Notes: generated by a model from the letters alone, not told the origin. A stretch of DNA of 64,000 bases from an uncultured Verrucomicrobiota bacterium (GCA_937860055.1 CALMBO010000026.1:186001-250000); one strand, 5' to 3'. Numbered from the stretch's first letter, positions 27,183 to 35,862 are shown. Numbers and translations are program-made.

Positions 27183-28483
27183 TGAGCGATCTGCAGACAG
27201 GCCTGGCGGGGATCGCCCTCCTGTTCGTGCTGCTGGCGTCGAGCATGCCGGTGGCGTTCGCGATGACGCTCGTGGGCCTGGCCGGCTTCGCGGTGGTGGT
27301 CAACGTGCCGGCCGCGCTGAACGTGCTGGCGACGGACTACTACGACACCTTCTCCAGCTACGGGCTGACGGTGATCCCGCTGTTCGTGTTCATGGGGCAG
27401 GTGGCGTTCCACACGGGCATCAGCAAGAAGCTGTTCGATGCGGCGCAGTGCTGGTTCGGGTGGCTGCGCGGCGGGCTGGCGATGGCCACGGTCGGCGCCT
27501 GCACGGTTTTCGGCGCCATCTGCGGATCGGGGCCGGCGACGGCGGCGACGATGGCGGCGGTGGCGCTGCCGGAGATGAAGCGCTACCGGTACCATGCCGG
27601 CTTCGCGGCGGGGACGGTGGCGGCCGGCGGCAGCATCGGCATGATGATCCCGCCCAGCATCGTGTTCATCGTCTTCGGGGTGATGACGGAGCAGAGCATC
27701 GGCAAGCTGTTCATCGCGGGCATCGTGCCGGGGCTGCTGATCGCCGCGCTGTTCATGGCGACGATCTGGCTGATGTGCAAGTGGCGGCCCGCGCTGGCGC
27801 CGGCGGCGACGGTGGCGACGTGGCGGGAGCGCTTCCGGTCGCTGGGCGGCGTGGGGGAGACCCTGCTGCTCTTCGCGCTGGTGATGGGCGGGATGTTCGC
27901 CGGCTGGTTCACGCCGACAGAGGCGGCCGCGATCGGCGCGGCCGGCAGTGTGGGCATCGCCCTCTTTTCCGGCAAATGCAGTTTCCGGATGCTGGCGACG
28001 GCGATGGACGAGACGCTGCGCACCTCGTGCATGGTGATGGTGATCGTGGCGGGGGCGACGGTGTTCGGGCATTTCCTGCAGATCACGGAGGTGCCGACGG
28101 AGATGGCGGCATGGATGGCGGGCCTGCCGCTGCCGGCGTGGGGCATCATGCTGGTGATCCTCCTGTTCTACCTGGTCGCCGGGGCCTTCCTGGACGCGCT
28201 GGCGCTGGTGATGCTGACAATCCCGATCTTCTATCCGGTGGTGCTGGACCTGGGGTTCGATCCGATCTGGTTCGGCGTGGTCATCGTGCTGGTGACGCAG
28301 ATGGGCGTGATTTCGCCGCCGGTGGGCGTGAACGTGTACGTGGTGAGCGGCATGGACCGGGCGGTGCCGCTGCAGGGCGTGTTCAAGGGTGCGATGCCGT
28401 TCCTGGCGGCGCTGGTCGTGGCGGCGCTGCTGCTGCTGGCGTTTCCGCAGATCGTCACCGTCCCGACGACGTGGGTGAAATAG
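27182..28483 (+). CDS. dctM: TRAP transporter large permease (DctM)
   Basis: 433 residues, about twelve hydrophobic helices. Family landmarks are GSGPATAATMAAVALPEM, GTVAAGGSIGMMIPPSI and the C-terminal TQMGVISPPVGVNVYVV. It is the sodium-coupled translocator of the system. A universal-stress-protein gene follows after 17 nt, a pairing also known from the ectoine TRAP system TeaABCD. Confidence 0.94.
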   Translation: MSDLQTGLAGIALLFVLLASSMPVAFAMTLVGLAGFAVVVNVPAALNVLATDYYDTFSSYGLTVIPLFVFMGQVAFHTGISKKLFDAAQCWFGWLRGGLAMATVGACTVFGAICGSGPATAATMAAVALPEMKRYRYHAGFAAGTVAAGGSIGMMIPPSIVFIVFGVMTEQSIGKLFIAGIVPGLLIAALFMATIWLMCKWRPALAPAATVATWRERFRSLGGVGETLLLFALVMGGMFAGWFTPTEAAAIGAAGSVGIALFSGKCSFRMLATAMDETLRTSCMVMVIVAGATVFGHFLQITEVPTEMAAWMAGLPLPAWGIMLVILLFYLVAGAFLDALALVMLTIPIFYPVVLDLGFDPIWFGVVIVLVTQMGVISPPVGVNVYVVSGMDRAVPLQGVFKGAMPFLAALVVAALLLLAFPQIVTVPTTWVK

Positions 28484-28500
28484 GAGAAAGGGCGGGATCC

Positions 28501-28971
28501 ATGGGCGAAACCATCCGGCACGAGAACTTCAGGAAGATCCTGTTCTGCACCGATTTTTCGGAAAACGCGGACCGCGCCTTCGTGTTCGCGGTCAACACGG
28601 CCGTGCGCAACGCCGGCTGCGAACTGCACCTGCTGCATGTGATCCCCGAGCCGCCCGCGCAGTTCTGGAAGGGCTACATCTACGAAGTGGACGAGGACGT
28701 GGACGCGCGCGCCAAGCGGGAGATCGACGCCAAGCTCGCCGAGGCCTACAAGCCGCGGGTGCCCGGGGGCGTGAAGCTTGTCATCGCCATGCGCATCGGC
28801 GAAGCCCGCCATCAGATCCTGGAATACGCGCAGGAGCAGGACATCGACCTGATCATCCTAGGCCGGCAGGGGGCGGGGGCGGTGGGGAAGATCCTGTTCG
28901 GGAATGTCACCGAGCGCGTCGTGCGGAAAGCCGACTGCCCGGTGCTGGTGATTCCGCCGTCCAAGAACTAG
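28501..28971 (+). CDS. universal stress protein A family
   Basis: 156-residue UspA domain. The N-terminal ILFCTDFSENADRAF aspartate and the C-terminal ATP loop GRQGAGAVGKILFGNVTERV fit the ATP-binding G-x2-G-x9-G pattern, although the residue after the last Gly is Asn rather than Ser/Thr. In TeaABCD a Usp (TeaD) regulates transport in response to ATP; a similar role is inferred from position. A ribosome site (AGGAGAAAGG) precedes the ATG. A repeat with hairpins follows. Confidence 0.88.
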   Translation: MGETIRHENFRKILFCTDFSENADRAFVFAVNTAVRNAGCELHLLHVIPEPPAQFWKGYIYEVDEDVDARAKREIDAKLAEAYKPRVPGGVKLVIAMRIGEARHQILEYAQEQDIDLIILGRQGAGAVGKILFGNVTERVVRKADCPVLVIPPSKN

Positions 28972-28992
28972 GGTGGCCGGCGGCGGGACCGG

Positions 28993-29043
28993 TTTTTCCA
29001 CACAATGGAAAAAGTTTTGGCGGATTTTCCACGCAATGGAAAA
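28993..29043. repeat. TTTTCCA palindrome repeat, locus 2 (bidirectional terminator?)
   Basis: Two hairpins, TTTTTCCA-CACAA-TGGAAAAA (28993-29013) and TTTTCCA-CGCAA-TGGAAAA (29025-29043), with a decayed third at 29055-29076. The first is followed by GTTTT. The sequence GCCGCGGGAGACGCCTTC (29078-29094) after them resembles the right flank at locus 1. They separate the convergent usp and panC genes and could end both transcripts. TTTTCCACA at 28994-29002 also matches a DnaA box. Confidence 0.65.
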
Positions 29044-29116
29044 ACTTTGCACCGTTTTCCAGCGCCGGCGTGAAAAGCCGCGGGAGACGCCTTCGGGGGA
29101 AGGAAAGGGGAGGGGG

Positions 29117-29965
29117 TCAGGGGCGGAGGACGGTGTTGTCGATGAGGCGGGGCTTGCCGACCCAGACGGCGAGGGCGGCGAGGGCGGGGCGTTCAATGGG
29201 GCCGGAGAGGGGCTGGAGGGTTTCGTCGTCGACGATGTCGATGTAGTCCACCTTGGCGGCGGGGCATTCCGCGATGAGGGCGCGCATGGCGGCGACGAGC
29301 TTGCGGGGGTCGCGTTCGCCGGCGGCGAAGAGGCGTTCGGACTCGTCGAGGGCGCGGCGGAGGCAGGGGGCCTGCGCGCGCTGTTTGGCATCCATGTACT
29401 GGTTGCGGGAGGAGCGGGCGAGGCCGTCGGGCTCGCGGGCGGTGGGGCCGGGGACGATCTCGACGGGGAAGCGGAGATCGCGGACCATGCGGCGGATGAC
29501 GCGGAGCTGCTGGGCGTCTTTCTCGCCGAAGACGGCGACGTGGGGCAGGACGATGTGGAACAGCTTGGCAACGACGGTGCAGACGCCGTCGAAATGCCCG
29601 GGGCGCGCGGCGCCGCAAAGCGTGCGCGAGAGGGCGGTTTCGACCAGGCTGACGCTGGCGCCGTCGGGATACATCTCGGGGACGGAGGGGTGGAAGAGGA
29701 GGTCGACGCCCTCCTTTTCGCACAGGGCGCGGTCGGCCTCGAAGGTGCGGGGATAGGCGGCGAAATCCTCGTTGGGGCCGAACTGGGTGGGATTGACGAA
29801 GACGGAGACGACCACGGTGTCGGCGTGTTCCTTCGCGAGGCGGACAAGGGAGAGGTGGCCTTCGTGCAGGTTGCCCATGGTGGGGACGAAGCCGATGCGC
29901 TTGCCCTGCGCCCGCAGCGCGAGCGCGGCCTGCTGCATCTCGAGGGCGGTGGAAATGATCTTCAT
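29117..29965 (-). CDS. panC: pantothenate synthetase
   Basis: 282 residues. Condenses pantoate and beta-alanine with ATP. The nucleotidyltransferase HIGH-like motif is in TMGNLHEGHLSLVRLA; NPTQFGPNEDF, KMSKS-like region SRNQYM and the GEKD block (FGEKDAQQLRVIRRMV) are present. It is the last gene of the dapA-dapB-folK-panB-panC unit, twelve nt after panB. Confidence 0.96.
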   Translation of the reverse strand: MKIISTALEMQQAALALRAQGKRIGFVPTMGNLHEGHLSLVRLAKEHADTVVVSVFVNPTQFGPNEDFAAYPRTFEADRALCEKEGVDLLFHPSVPEMYPDGASVSLVETALSRTLCGAARPGHFDGVCTVVAKLFHIVLPHVAVFGEKDAQQLRVIRRMVRDLRFPVEIVPGPTAREPDGLARSSRNQYMDAKQRAQAPCLRRALDESERLFAAGERDPRKLVAAMRALIAECPAAKVDYIDIVDDETLQPLSGPIERPALAALAVWVGKPRLIDNTVLRP

Positions 29966-29977
29966 CGGCCGGAGAAG

Positions 29978-30784
29978 CTATTCGTAGCCATGCTCGGGAC
30001 CGGGGAAGGCGGAGGTTTCCACATCCGACTTGTAGGCGGCGGCGGCGGCGGAGACCTGGGCGCCGAGGTCGGCGTAGACCTTGACGAACTTGGGCTTGAA
30101 GGCGCCGGAGAGGCCGAGGAGGTCGTTGACGACGAGGATCTGTCCGTCGCAGCCGGGGCCGGCGCCGATGCCGATGACGGGGATGCGGACGGCGGCGGAA
30201 ACCCGGGCGCCGAGGTCGGCGGGGACGGCTTCGATGACGACGGCGAAGGCGCCGGCGGCCTCGACGGCGCGGGCATCGGCGATGAGCTGGCGGGCGGCTT
30301 CTTCGCCGCGGCCCTGTACGCGGGTGCCGAGGATCTGGATGCTCTGGGGGGTGAGGCCGATGTGGCCGAGGACGGGTATGCCGTTCTGAACGAGGGCTTC
30401 GATCGCGGGGGCGCGGAATTCGCCGCCCTCGATCTTGACGGCCTGGCAGCCGGTTTTCTGGATGGCGCGGCCGCAGTTGCGGAGGGCCTGTTCGACGGAG
30501 GCCTGGTAGGTCATGAAGGGCATGTCCATGACGACGACGGCGCGGCGGACGCCGCGCACGACGGCGGCGGTGTGCCGGATCATGTCGAGGAGCGTGACGG
30601 GGAGGGTGTTGTCGTAGCCGAGGAGCGTGGTGCCGACGGAATCGCCGACGAGGAGGAGGGGGATGCCGGCCTCGTCGAGGAGGCGGGCGGTCTGGAAATC
30701 ATAGGCGGTGAGGGCGGCGATTTTCTCGACGCCTTTCATGGCGGTGATGGCGCGGGGGGTGAGTTTCCGGGGGGGATTGCTCAT
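29978..30784 (-). CDS. panB: 3-methyl-2-oxobutanoate hydroxymethyltransferase
   Basis: 268 residues. Makes ketopantoate from 2-oxoisovalerate and methylene-tetrahydrofolate. Landmarks: TAYDFQTARLLDEAGIPLLLVGDSVG, VVMDMPFMTY, VKIEGG and GHIGLTPQS, with the metal-binding aspartates in GDS and MDMP and the catalytic Glu in VIEAVP. The ATG at 30784 gives the normal length; no panD is in the window. It sits between folK and panC in the same direction. Confidence 0.96.
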   Translation of the reverse strand: MSNPPRKLTPRAITAMKGVEKIAALTAYDFQTARLLDEAGIPLLLVGDSVGTTLLGYDNTLPVTLLDMIRHTAAVVRGVRRAVVVMDMPFMTYQASVEQALRNCGRAIQKTGCQAVKIEGGEFRAPAIEALVQNGIPVLGHIGLTPQSIQILGTRVQGRGEEAARQLIADARAVEAAGAFAVVIEAVPADLGARVSAAVRIPVIGIGAGPGCDGQILVVNDLLGLSGAFKPKFVKVYADLGAQVSAAAAAYKSDVETSAFPGPEHGYE

Positions 30785-30798
30785 GGGGGCTCCGGGAG

Positions 30799-31311
30799 CT
30801 ACCATTCGGCCATGACCTGCCGGACGACCTGTCCGGAGGGGAGCGCGGCGAGGATGTCGCGGACGCGGCGGTCGTGGCCGGGGAGGATGAGAAAGCCGCG
30901 GACATCGGCGAGGGGCTGGAGGACGAAGCGGCGCTTGGTCCAGCGGGGGTGGGGGATGACGAGGCCTCCGCTGCGGATGGTCTGGCCGTTGTAGTAGATC
31001 ATGTCGATGTCGATGAGGCGGGGGGCGTTCTGGCGGAGGGTGCGCTTGCGGCCGAGGGCGAGCTCGATCTTCTGGAGCTCGGCGAAGAGCTTGTGGGCGT
31101 CGAGGGAGGTGCCGACGATGAGGACGGTGTTGTAGAAGGGGAGGTTGGCGAATTCCTCGGGGACGCCGACGGGCTCGGTCTCGTAGAGGGGGGCGGAGGC
31201 GAGGAGGGAGACCTCGGGGATCGCGGCGATGGCGGCGCGCGCGGCGCGCAGGCTGGCGAGCTTGTCGTCGAGGTTCGACCCGAGGCTGAGTCCTGCTTCG
31301 ATGCCGTTCAT
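30799..31311 (-). CDS. folK: 6-hydroxymethyl-7,8-dihydropterin pyrophosphokinase
   Basis: 170 residues of HPPK, which pyrophosphorylates dihydropterin for folate synthesis. LSLGSNLDDK at the start, ALYETEPVG, FYNTVLIVGTSLDAHKLFAELQKIELALGR, the R-x-APRLIDIDMIYYNG catalytic segment and IPHPRWTKRRFVLQPLAD are all present. Its start overlaps the dapB stop by 4 nt (ATGA), and panB follows 14 nt downstream, linking folate and pantothenate synthesis. Confidence 0.95.
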   Translation of the reverse strand: MNGIEAGLSLGSNLDDKLASLRAARAAIAAIPEVSLLASAPLYETEPVGVPEEFANLPFYNTVLIVGTSLDAHKLFAELQKIELALGRKRTLRQNAPRLIDIDMIYYNGQTIRSGGLVIPHPRWTKRRFVLQPLADVRGFLILPGHDRRVRDILAALPSGQVVRQVMAEW

Positions 31312-32144
31312 GGAGATCCGGGGGTGAGGCCGAGGACGTCGCGCATGCCGTAGAGGGCGGGGGCGCGTCCGGGGAGCCAGGCGGCGGCGCGCAGGGCGCC
31401 GATGGCCAGGGTGTCGCGGGAGGTGGCGCGGTGGGAGAGCTCGATGCATTCGCCGTCGGCGGCGAAGAGGACGGTGTGGTCGCCGACGATGTCGCCGCCG
31501 CGGACGGCATGGAATCCGATCTGTTTTTCGGGGCGTTCGCCGGAGAGTCCGGAACGGCCATCGATGGCGACGTCCTTGAGGTTCCATCCGAAGCCCTGGG
31601 CGGCGGCCTCTCCGAGGAAAAGGGCGGTGCCGGAGGGCGCGTCCTTTTTGCGGCGGTGGTGGCGCTCGACGATTTCGCAGTCGTAGCCGCGGCCCTTCAG
31701 GGCCCGGGCGGCCTGTTCGACGAGGGCGAACAGCAGGTTGACGCCGACGCTCATGTTGGCGGCGAGGACGACGGGAATCTTCCGGGCGGCCTGTTCGACG
31801 GCGGCGCGTTCGGCGCCGTCGAGACCGGTGGTGCCGACGATCCACGGGATGCCGGCGGCGGCCATGCGGGGGGCGGCGGCGGCGCTGGCGGCATGGAAGC
31901 TGAAATCGACGGCGACGTCGGCGACGTCGGCCAGGGCGGCATCCAGGTCGCCGGAGATCTTCACGCCGAGAGGGCGGGCACCGGCGGCGGAACCGGCGTC
32001 CTGGCCGAGGAGGGGGGAATCGGGGCGGTCGACGGCCGCCGCCAGCGCCAGGCCGGGGAAGGAGGGGCCGGCGAGGAGGCGGGCGATGGCCTGGCCCATT
32101 CGGCCGGCGGCGCCAACGAGCAGGATGCGGACGGGCCGGCTCAC
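31308..32144 (-). CDS. dapB: 4-hydroxy-tetrahydrodipicolinate reductase
   Basis: 278 residues. Reduces the DapA product on the way to diaminopimelate and lysine. NAD(P) loop GAAGRMGQ near residue 11, FSFHAASAAAAP, IVGTTGLD, ERHHRRKKDAPSGTALFLGE active site and GDHTVLFA are present. The start is GTG at 32144, which overlaps the dapA stop (GTGA). In-frame coding-like sequence upstream is a shadow of dapA. Confidence 0.95.
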   Translation of the reverse strand: MSRPVRILLVGAAGRMGQAIARLLAGPSFPGLALAAAVDRPDSPLLGQDAGSAAGARPLGVKISGDLDAALADVADVAVDFSFHAASAAAAPRMAAAGIPWIVGTTGLDGAERAAVEQAARKIPVVLAANMSVGVNLLFALVEQAARALKGRGYDCEIVERHHRRKKDAPSGTALFLGEAAAQGFGWNLKDVAIDGRSGLSGERPEKQIGFHAVRGGDIVGDHTVLFAADGECIELSHRATSRDTLAIGALRAAAWLPGRAPALYGMRDVLGLTPGSP

Positions 32145-33010
32145 GAAACGACTCCGGCCTTGCGCAGGGTGGCGAGGAGCTTTTCGCGGTTCGCGGCGGC
32201 CATTTCGCACAGCGGCAGGCGGTAGACGGCGGGCGCCAGGCCGATCATCTCCACGGCGGCCTTGACGGGGATGGGATTGGTCTCGATGAACATGTCGTTG
32301 AAGAGGCCGTAGTACCGGTAGTGCAGCTTGCGGGCCTCGTCCCAGCGGCCGGCGGCGGCGGCATGGACGAGGTCGGCGACGGCTTTGGGGGCGACGTTGG
32401 AGGCGACGCTGATGACGCCGCAGGCGCCCACGGACATCATCGGCAGCGTGAGGCCGTCGTCGCCGGAGAGCACCTCGATGTCGCAGGCGGCCTTGATGCG
32501 GCTGACGCGGTCGACGCTGCCGGCGGCCTCCTTGACGGAGACGATGTTGGGGTGCCTGGCCAGTTCGGCGACGGTGGGGATGGCGATTTCGCAGGAGGAG
32601 CGGCCGGGCACGTTGTAGAGGACGACGGGCAGGCCGATCTCGGCGACGGCGGTGAAATGGCGGATGAGGCCGGCCTGGGTGGGCTTGTTGTAGTAGGGGG
32701 TGACCTGCAGGGTGCCGTCGGCTCCGACCTCGCGGGCGCGCCGGGTCAGCTCGACGGCCTCGGCGGTGGAATTGGCGCCGGAGCCGGCGATGACCTTGAC
32801 TCGCCGGGCGGCGGCCTCGACGACCACGCGGATGACCTCGATGTGCTCCTCCACGTCGAGCGTGGGCGATTCGCCCGTGGTGCCGACAGGCACGAGGCCG
32901 TCGATGCCGCCGGCGACCTGGAACTCGACGAGTTCGCGGAGCTTGCCGTAGTCCAGCGAGCCGTCGCGGCGGAAGGGGGTGATCAACGCTGTATATGCGC
33001 CTTCGAACAT
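32141..33010 (-). CDS. dapA: 4-hydroxy-tetrahydrodipicolinate synthase
   Basis: 289 residues. Condenses pyruvate with aspartate semialdehyde. The Schiff-base lysine is K160 in SVKEAAG; GTTGES (43-48), VTPYYNKP and YNVPGRSS are intact. The ATG at 33010 gives the family's MFEGAYTALITPF start; an in-frame ATG at 33073 lies in A/T-rich upstream DNA and was rejected. dapA is the first gene of the minus-strand biosynthetic operon and diverges from the SpoIIE-type phosphatase gene. Confidence 0.96.
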   Translation of the reverse strand: MFEGAYTALITPFRRDGSLDYGKLRELVEFQVAGGIDGLVPVGTTGESPTLDVEEHIEVIRVVVEAAARRVKVIAGSGANSTAEAVELTRRAREVGADGTLQVTPYYNKPTQAGLIRHFTAVAEIGLPVVLYNVPGRSSCEIAIPTVAELARHPNIVSVKEAAGSVDRVSRIKAACDIEVLSGDDGLTLPMMSVGACGVISVASNVAPKAVADLVHAAAAGRWDEARKLHYRYYGLFNDMFIETNPIPVKAAVEMIGLAPAVYRLPLCEMAAANREKLLATLRKAGVVS

Positions 33011-33093
33011 GGGTTCTGCCTTTTTTTGAATTGAAAGGGGCATTTTGGAAGAAAAGAGGGAAATGAACAGCAAAAAAAGCGGGCGAAAAACAA

Positions 33094-33122
33094 TTGCGGG
33101 AAGGGGGTGGCTCGGCTATGTT
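33094..33122 (+). promoter_or_regulatory. putative promoter of the phosphatase gene
   Basis: TTGCGG (33094-33099), 17-nt G-rich spacer, TATGTT (33117-33122), then nine bases to the ATG at 33132. No ribosome site is present. Confidence 0.45.
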
Positions 33123-33131
33123 CCCCCGATC

Positions 33132-34859
33132 ATGTCCAAGGAACAATCCCAGGCGACGATGCGCATCGACATCACGCCGGCGATGCTGGAGCAGCTCCAG
33201 CAGGCGCCGGCGCCGGGCGGCGTGCGCATCCCGCCGCGCACCGGGGGGTTGACGATGTCCCCCCGGCCCAGCGGGCCGGGCGTGATCCGGATCCCGGCGG
33301 GGCCGGCGGGCCAGCCCAACGGGGGGGCGGAGTTCCAGACGCTGCTGCAAAGCATCTACGACGCGGTGTTCATCACCGATCCGCAGGGGTCGATCACGAG
33401 CGCGAACACGCGGGCGGAGCAGTTCTTCGCGTGCAGCCGGGCGGAGCTGTGCAAGAAGAACGTGCTGGACTGGCTGTGCGGGGCGGAGCGGAGCCTGCTG
33501 GACACGATCCTGGGCTCGCTGGAGAACAACCGGTTCGTGCTGATCCAGGCGCTGTGCCGGCGGACGGACGGGACGATGTTCCCGGCGGAGATCTCGGTGA
33601 GCCACCTGCCGATCGCCGGCAAGATGCACCTGAGCTTTTTCATCCGCGACATCACGGTGCGCAAGGAGCAGGAAGAGCGCCTGAAGACGGGCTACAACGC
33701 GCTGCAGAACTCGGGCAGCGGCATCGCGGTGGCGGACGTGGAGGGCGGCCTGGCGGGCTATGTGAACCCTTCGATGATGTCGTTGCTGGGGCTGGAGACG
33801 GCCGAGGAGGCCTGCGCCCTCAATTTCCGGCAGTTCCTGAAGGAGGAGTCGCTGGCGTCGGACATGATCGCGGCGGTGCAGGCGGGCGACACGTGGGCGG
33901 GCGAGCTGGAGATGAAGCGGAAGGATGGCGCGCCGTTCTTCGCGCAGGCGTCGCTGGAGCCCAACCTGAATCCGGACGGCGCGATGACGGGCATCGTGAT
34001 CTCGCTGCTGGACGTGACGCCGCAGCGGCAGGCGCAGCAGCAGCTCGAGCTCTATGCCGCGCAGCTGCGCCAGAAGAACACGGAGATGGAGGCGGACCTG
34101 CGCCTGGCGAGGGAACTGCAATACGCCTTCCTGCCTTCGTCGTATCCGGCCGTGACGGCCGGCGAACCCGGAAAGCCCGGCCACCTGGAATTCGCCCACG
34201 TGTACCATCCCAGCGGGCTGGTGGGCGGCGATTTCTTCGACATCCTGCCGGTGTCGCCGAGCCAGGTGCTGATCTTCGTGGCGGACGTGATGGGGCACGG
34301 GGCGCGGGCGGCGCTGGTGGTGGCGACGATCCGGGGTCTGCTGGAGCAGATCGCGAAGGAGACGCAGGATCCCGGCGAGTTCATGACGCGCCTGAACATG
34401 GCCTATTCGAAGATCTTCAGCGGCGCCAACGAACTGATGTTCGCGACGGCCTGCTGCGTCTCCTTCGACCTGAAGAATGGGCGGATCCTGCATGCCAACG
34501 CGGGGCATCCGCTGCCGATGGTGGTCGAGCCGGACGGGCAGGTGCGCCTGGCGCGGGTGTCCGAGGAGGGGATGGGGCCGGCGCTCGGACTGTTCGGCGA
34601 CGCGCGCTACGGGCACGTCAGGGCCGACCTGATGCCCGGCAAGCGCGTGGTGTTCTATACCGACGGGCTGACGGAGGCCCGCAACGCCGCGCAGGAGGAG
34701 TTCGACGCGGGGGGGATGATGAATTCGCTGCGCACGCGCACGGCCGAGCCGCTGCCGGCCCTGCTGGACGGGCTGGTCCGCGATGCCGTGGCCTTCACCG
34801 GCACTCCGGTGTTCGAAGACGATGTTTGCCTCCTGGGCGTGGGCTACGCCGGGAATTGA
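33132..34859 (+). CDS. PAS-PAS-SpoIIE (PP2C) serine phosphatase
   Basis: 575 residues. After a Pro/Gly-rich N-terminal ~60 residues come two PAS domains (about 65-185 and 190-305; the second ends in GIVISLLDVTPQRQ), a short coiled-coil linker, and a SpoIIE/RsbU-type PP2C phosphatase domain with GGDFFDILP, FVADVMGHGARAALV, NAGHPLPMVV and FYTDGLTEARN. It probably senses a signal through PAS and dephosphorylates a STAS anti-sigma antagonist such as the one at 11617; the pairing is inference. Soluble, no membrane helix. An alternative start is ATG 33159 (MRIDITPAM). Confidence 0.9.
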   Translation: MSKEQSQATMRIDITPAMLEQLQQAPAPGGVRIPPRTGGLTMSPRPSGPGVIRIPAGPAGQPNGGAEFQTLLQSIYDAVFITDPQGSITSANTRAEQFFACSRAELCKKNVLDWLCGAERSLLDTILGSLENNRFVLIQALCRRTDGTMFPAEISVSHLPIAGKMHLSFFIRDITVRKEQEERLKTGYNALQNSGSGIAVADVEGGLAGYVNPSMMSLLGLETAEEACALNFRQFLKEESLASDMIAAVQAGDTWAGELEMKRKDGAPFFAQASLEPNLNPDGAMTGIVISLLDVTPQRQAQQQLELYAAQLRQKNTEMEADLRLARELQYAFLPSSYPAVTAGEPGKPGHLEFAHVYHPSGLVGGDFFDILPVSPSQVLIFVADVMGHGARAALVVATIRGLLEQIAKETQDPGEFMTRLNMAYSKIFSGANELMFATACCVSFDLKNGRILHANAGHPLPMVVEPDGQVRLARVSEEGMGPALGLFGDARYGHVRADLMPGKRVVFYTDGLTEARNAAQEEFDAGGMMNSLRTRTAEPLPALLDGLVRDAVAFTGTPVFEDDVCLLGVGYAGN

Positions 34860-34893
34860 ATCACAACCTTGTGGCGATGAAAGGAACGACGAG

Positions 34894-35808
34894 ATGAAGA
34901 TGACGAACATTTGGTGGGTGGCGGCGATCGGGATGGCATGGGGCGCGTGCGGCGCCTTCGCGCAGCAGCGGACGATCCAGCCTTCGCCGGCCTATTACCA
35001 GTCGGGCGGCGCGGCCCCCGTCCAGCCGGTCCCCGCCGTTCCGGAGGCCTCCCAGCCGGTCTATGCCGAACCCCAGGCGGTCCAGCCCGTCTATGCGCCG
35101 CAGCCCCGGCTGACGCTCGCGCCCGCGACGGCGGACGAAGAGTACGAAGAATCCGAAGAGTACGCGGACGAGGAGGGGATCTACTGGTTCTGGGGGCAGA
35201 AATGGCCCGGCATCTCGGCGGGGCCCAAGTTCGGCACCACGGGCATCGGCCTAGACCTGACGTTCGGCGTCAATCCATACGTGAATTTCCGCAGCGGATT
35301 CAACTACGGGACGTTCACCTGGAACGCGGACCTGGGCGACGAGGAATACGACATGGACATCGACATGACCAGCATCCCGCTGCTGGTGGACATTCATCCG
35401 TTTGCGAACCATTTCCACCTGACGGCCGGGCTGTATATCCAGCCGGGCACGAAGGCGGACATCGAGTCGACGCCGAGCGGGGAGATGCAGGTCGGCGAGC
35501 ACACCTATCCGGCCGAGGTGGTCGGGACGCTCCGCGGCGAGATCGAGGTGGCCGATGTCGTCGCGCCCTACCTGGGCATCGGCTTCGGCAACACCGTCGG
35601 AGAGGACCAGCTGCTGACCTTCAAGCTGGACATCGGCGTGATCTTCCAGTCCTACGATTCGTCGCTGACCGCCGATGGCGCGGGAATGGAGACGCCCATC
35701 GACACCTTCCGGCAGGATCTGGAAAAGGAAGCGGAGAACCTCCAGGACGATCTCGATGACCTGGCGGTCTATCCGGTGATCACGCTGGGGCTGGCCTGGC
35801 ACTTCTAG
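34894..35808 (+). CDS. outer-membrane beta-barrel protein
   Basis: 304 residues. Signal peptide to about residue 24 (cleavage before QQRTIQ), a low-complexity Pro/Gln/Tyr region with repeated QPVYA-like units, an acidic stretch (EEYEESEEYADEEG), then alternating hydrophobic strands with Gly and aromatic residues ending in the terminal Phe (LGLAWHF), the usual C-terminal signal for BAM-assembled barrels. Eight to ten strands are likely. The function is unknown; it follows the phosphatase gene after 34 nt, with a ribosome site (AAGGAACGACGAG region). Confidence 0.75.
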   Translation: MKMTNIWWVAAIGMAWGACGAFAQQRTIQPSPAYYQSGGAAPVQPVPAVPEASQPVYAEPQAVQPVYAPQPRLTLAPATADEEYEESEEYADEEGIYWFWGQKWPGISAGPKFGTTGIGLDLTFGVNPYVNFRSGFNYGTFTWNADLGDEEYDMDIDMTSIPLLVDIHPFANHFHLTAGLYIQPGTKADIESTPSGEMQVGEHTYPAEVVGTLRGEIEVADVVAPYLGIGFGNTVGEDQLLTFKLDIGVIFQSYDSSLTADGAGMETPIDTFRQDLEKEAENLQDDLDDLAVYPVITLGLAWHF

Positions 35809-35812
35809 CCCC

Positions 35813-35828
35813 GTCCTCCCCGGGGGAC
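35813..35828 (+). terminator. weak terminator after the beta-barrel gene
   Basis: GTCC-TCCCCGGG-GGAC imperfect hairpin, followed by a loose T-rich stretch (AAATTCATTTCCTTTTC). Confidence 0.3.
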
Positions 35829-35862
35829 AAATTCATTTCCTTTTCAGGAGGGTTGGGATAAC

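Noticed and set aside
28993-29043. Replication origin, because of TTTTCCACA-like boxes
   Set aside because: No dnaA, dnaN or AT-rich unwinding region nearby, and the boxes are parts of hairpins that look like terminators.
29945-30800. Riboswitch before panB or panC
   Set aside because: Gaps are only 12-14 nt, too short for an aptamer.
31308-34910. Minus-strand open frame of 1200 codons joining dapB with upstream sequence
   Set aside because: Only the dapB part (31308-32144) is real; the rest is a shadow of dapA and the phosphatase.
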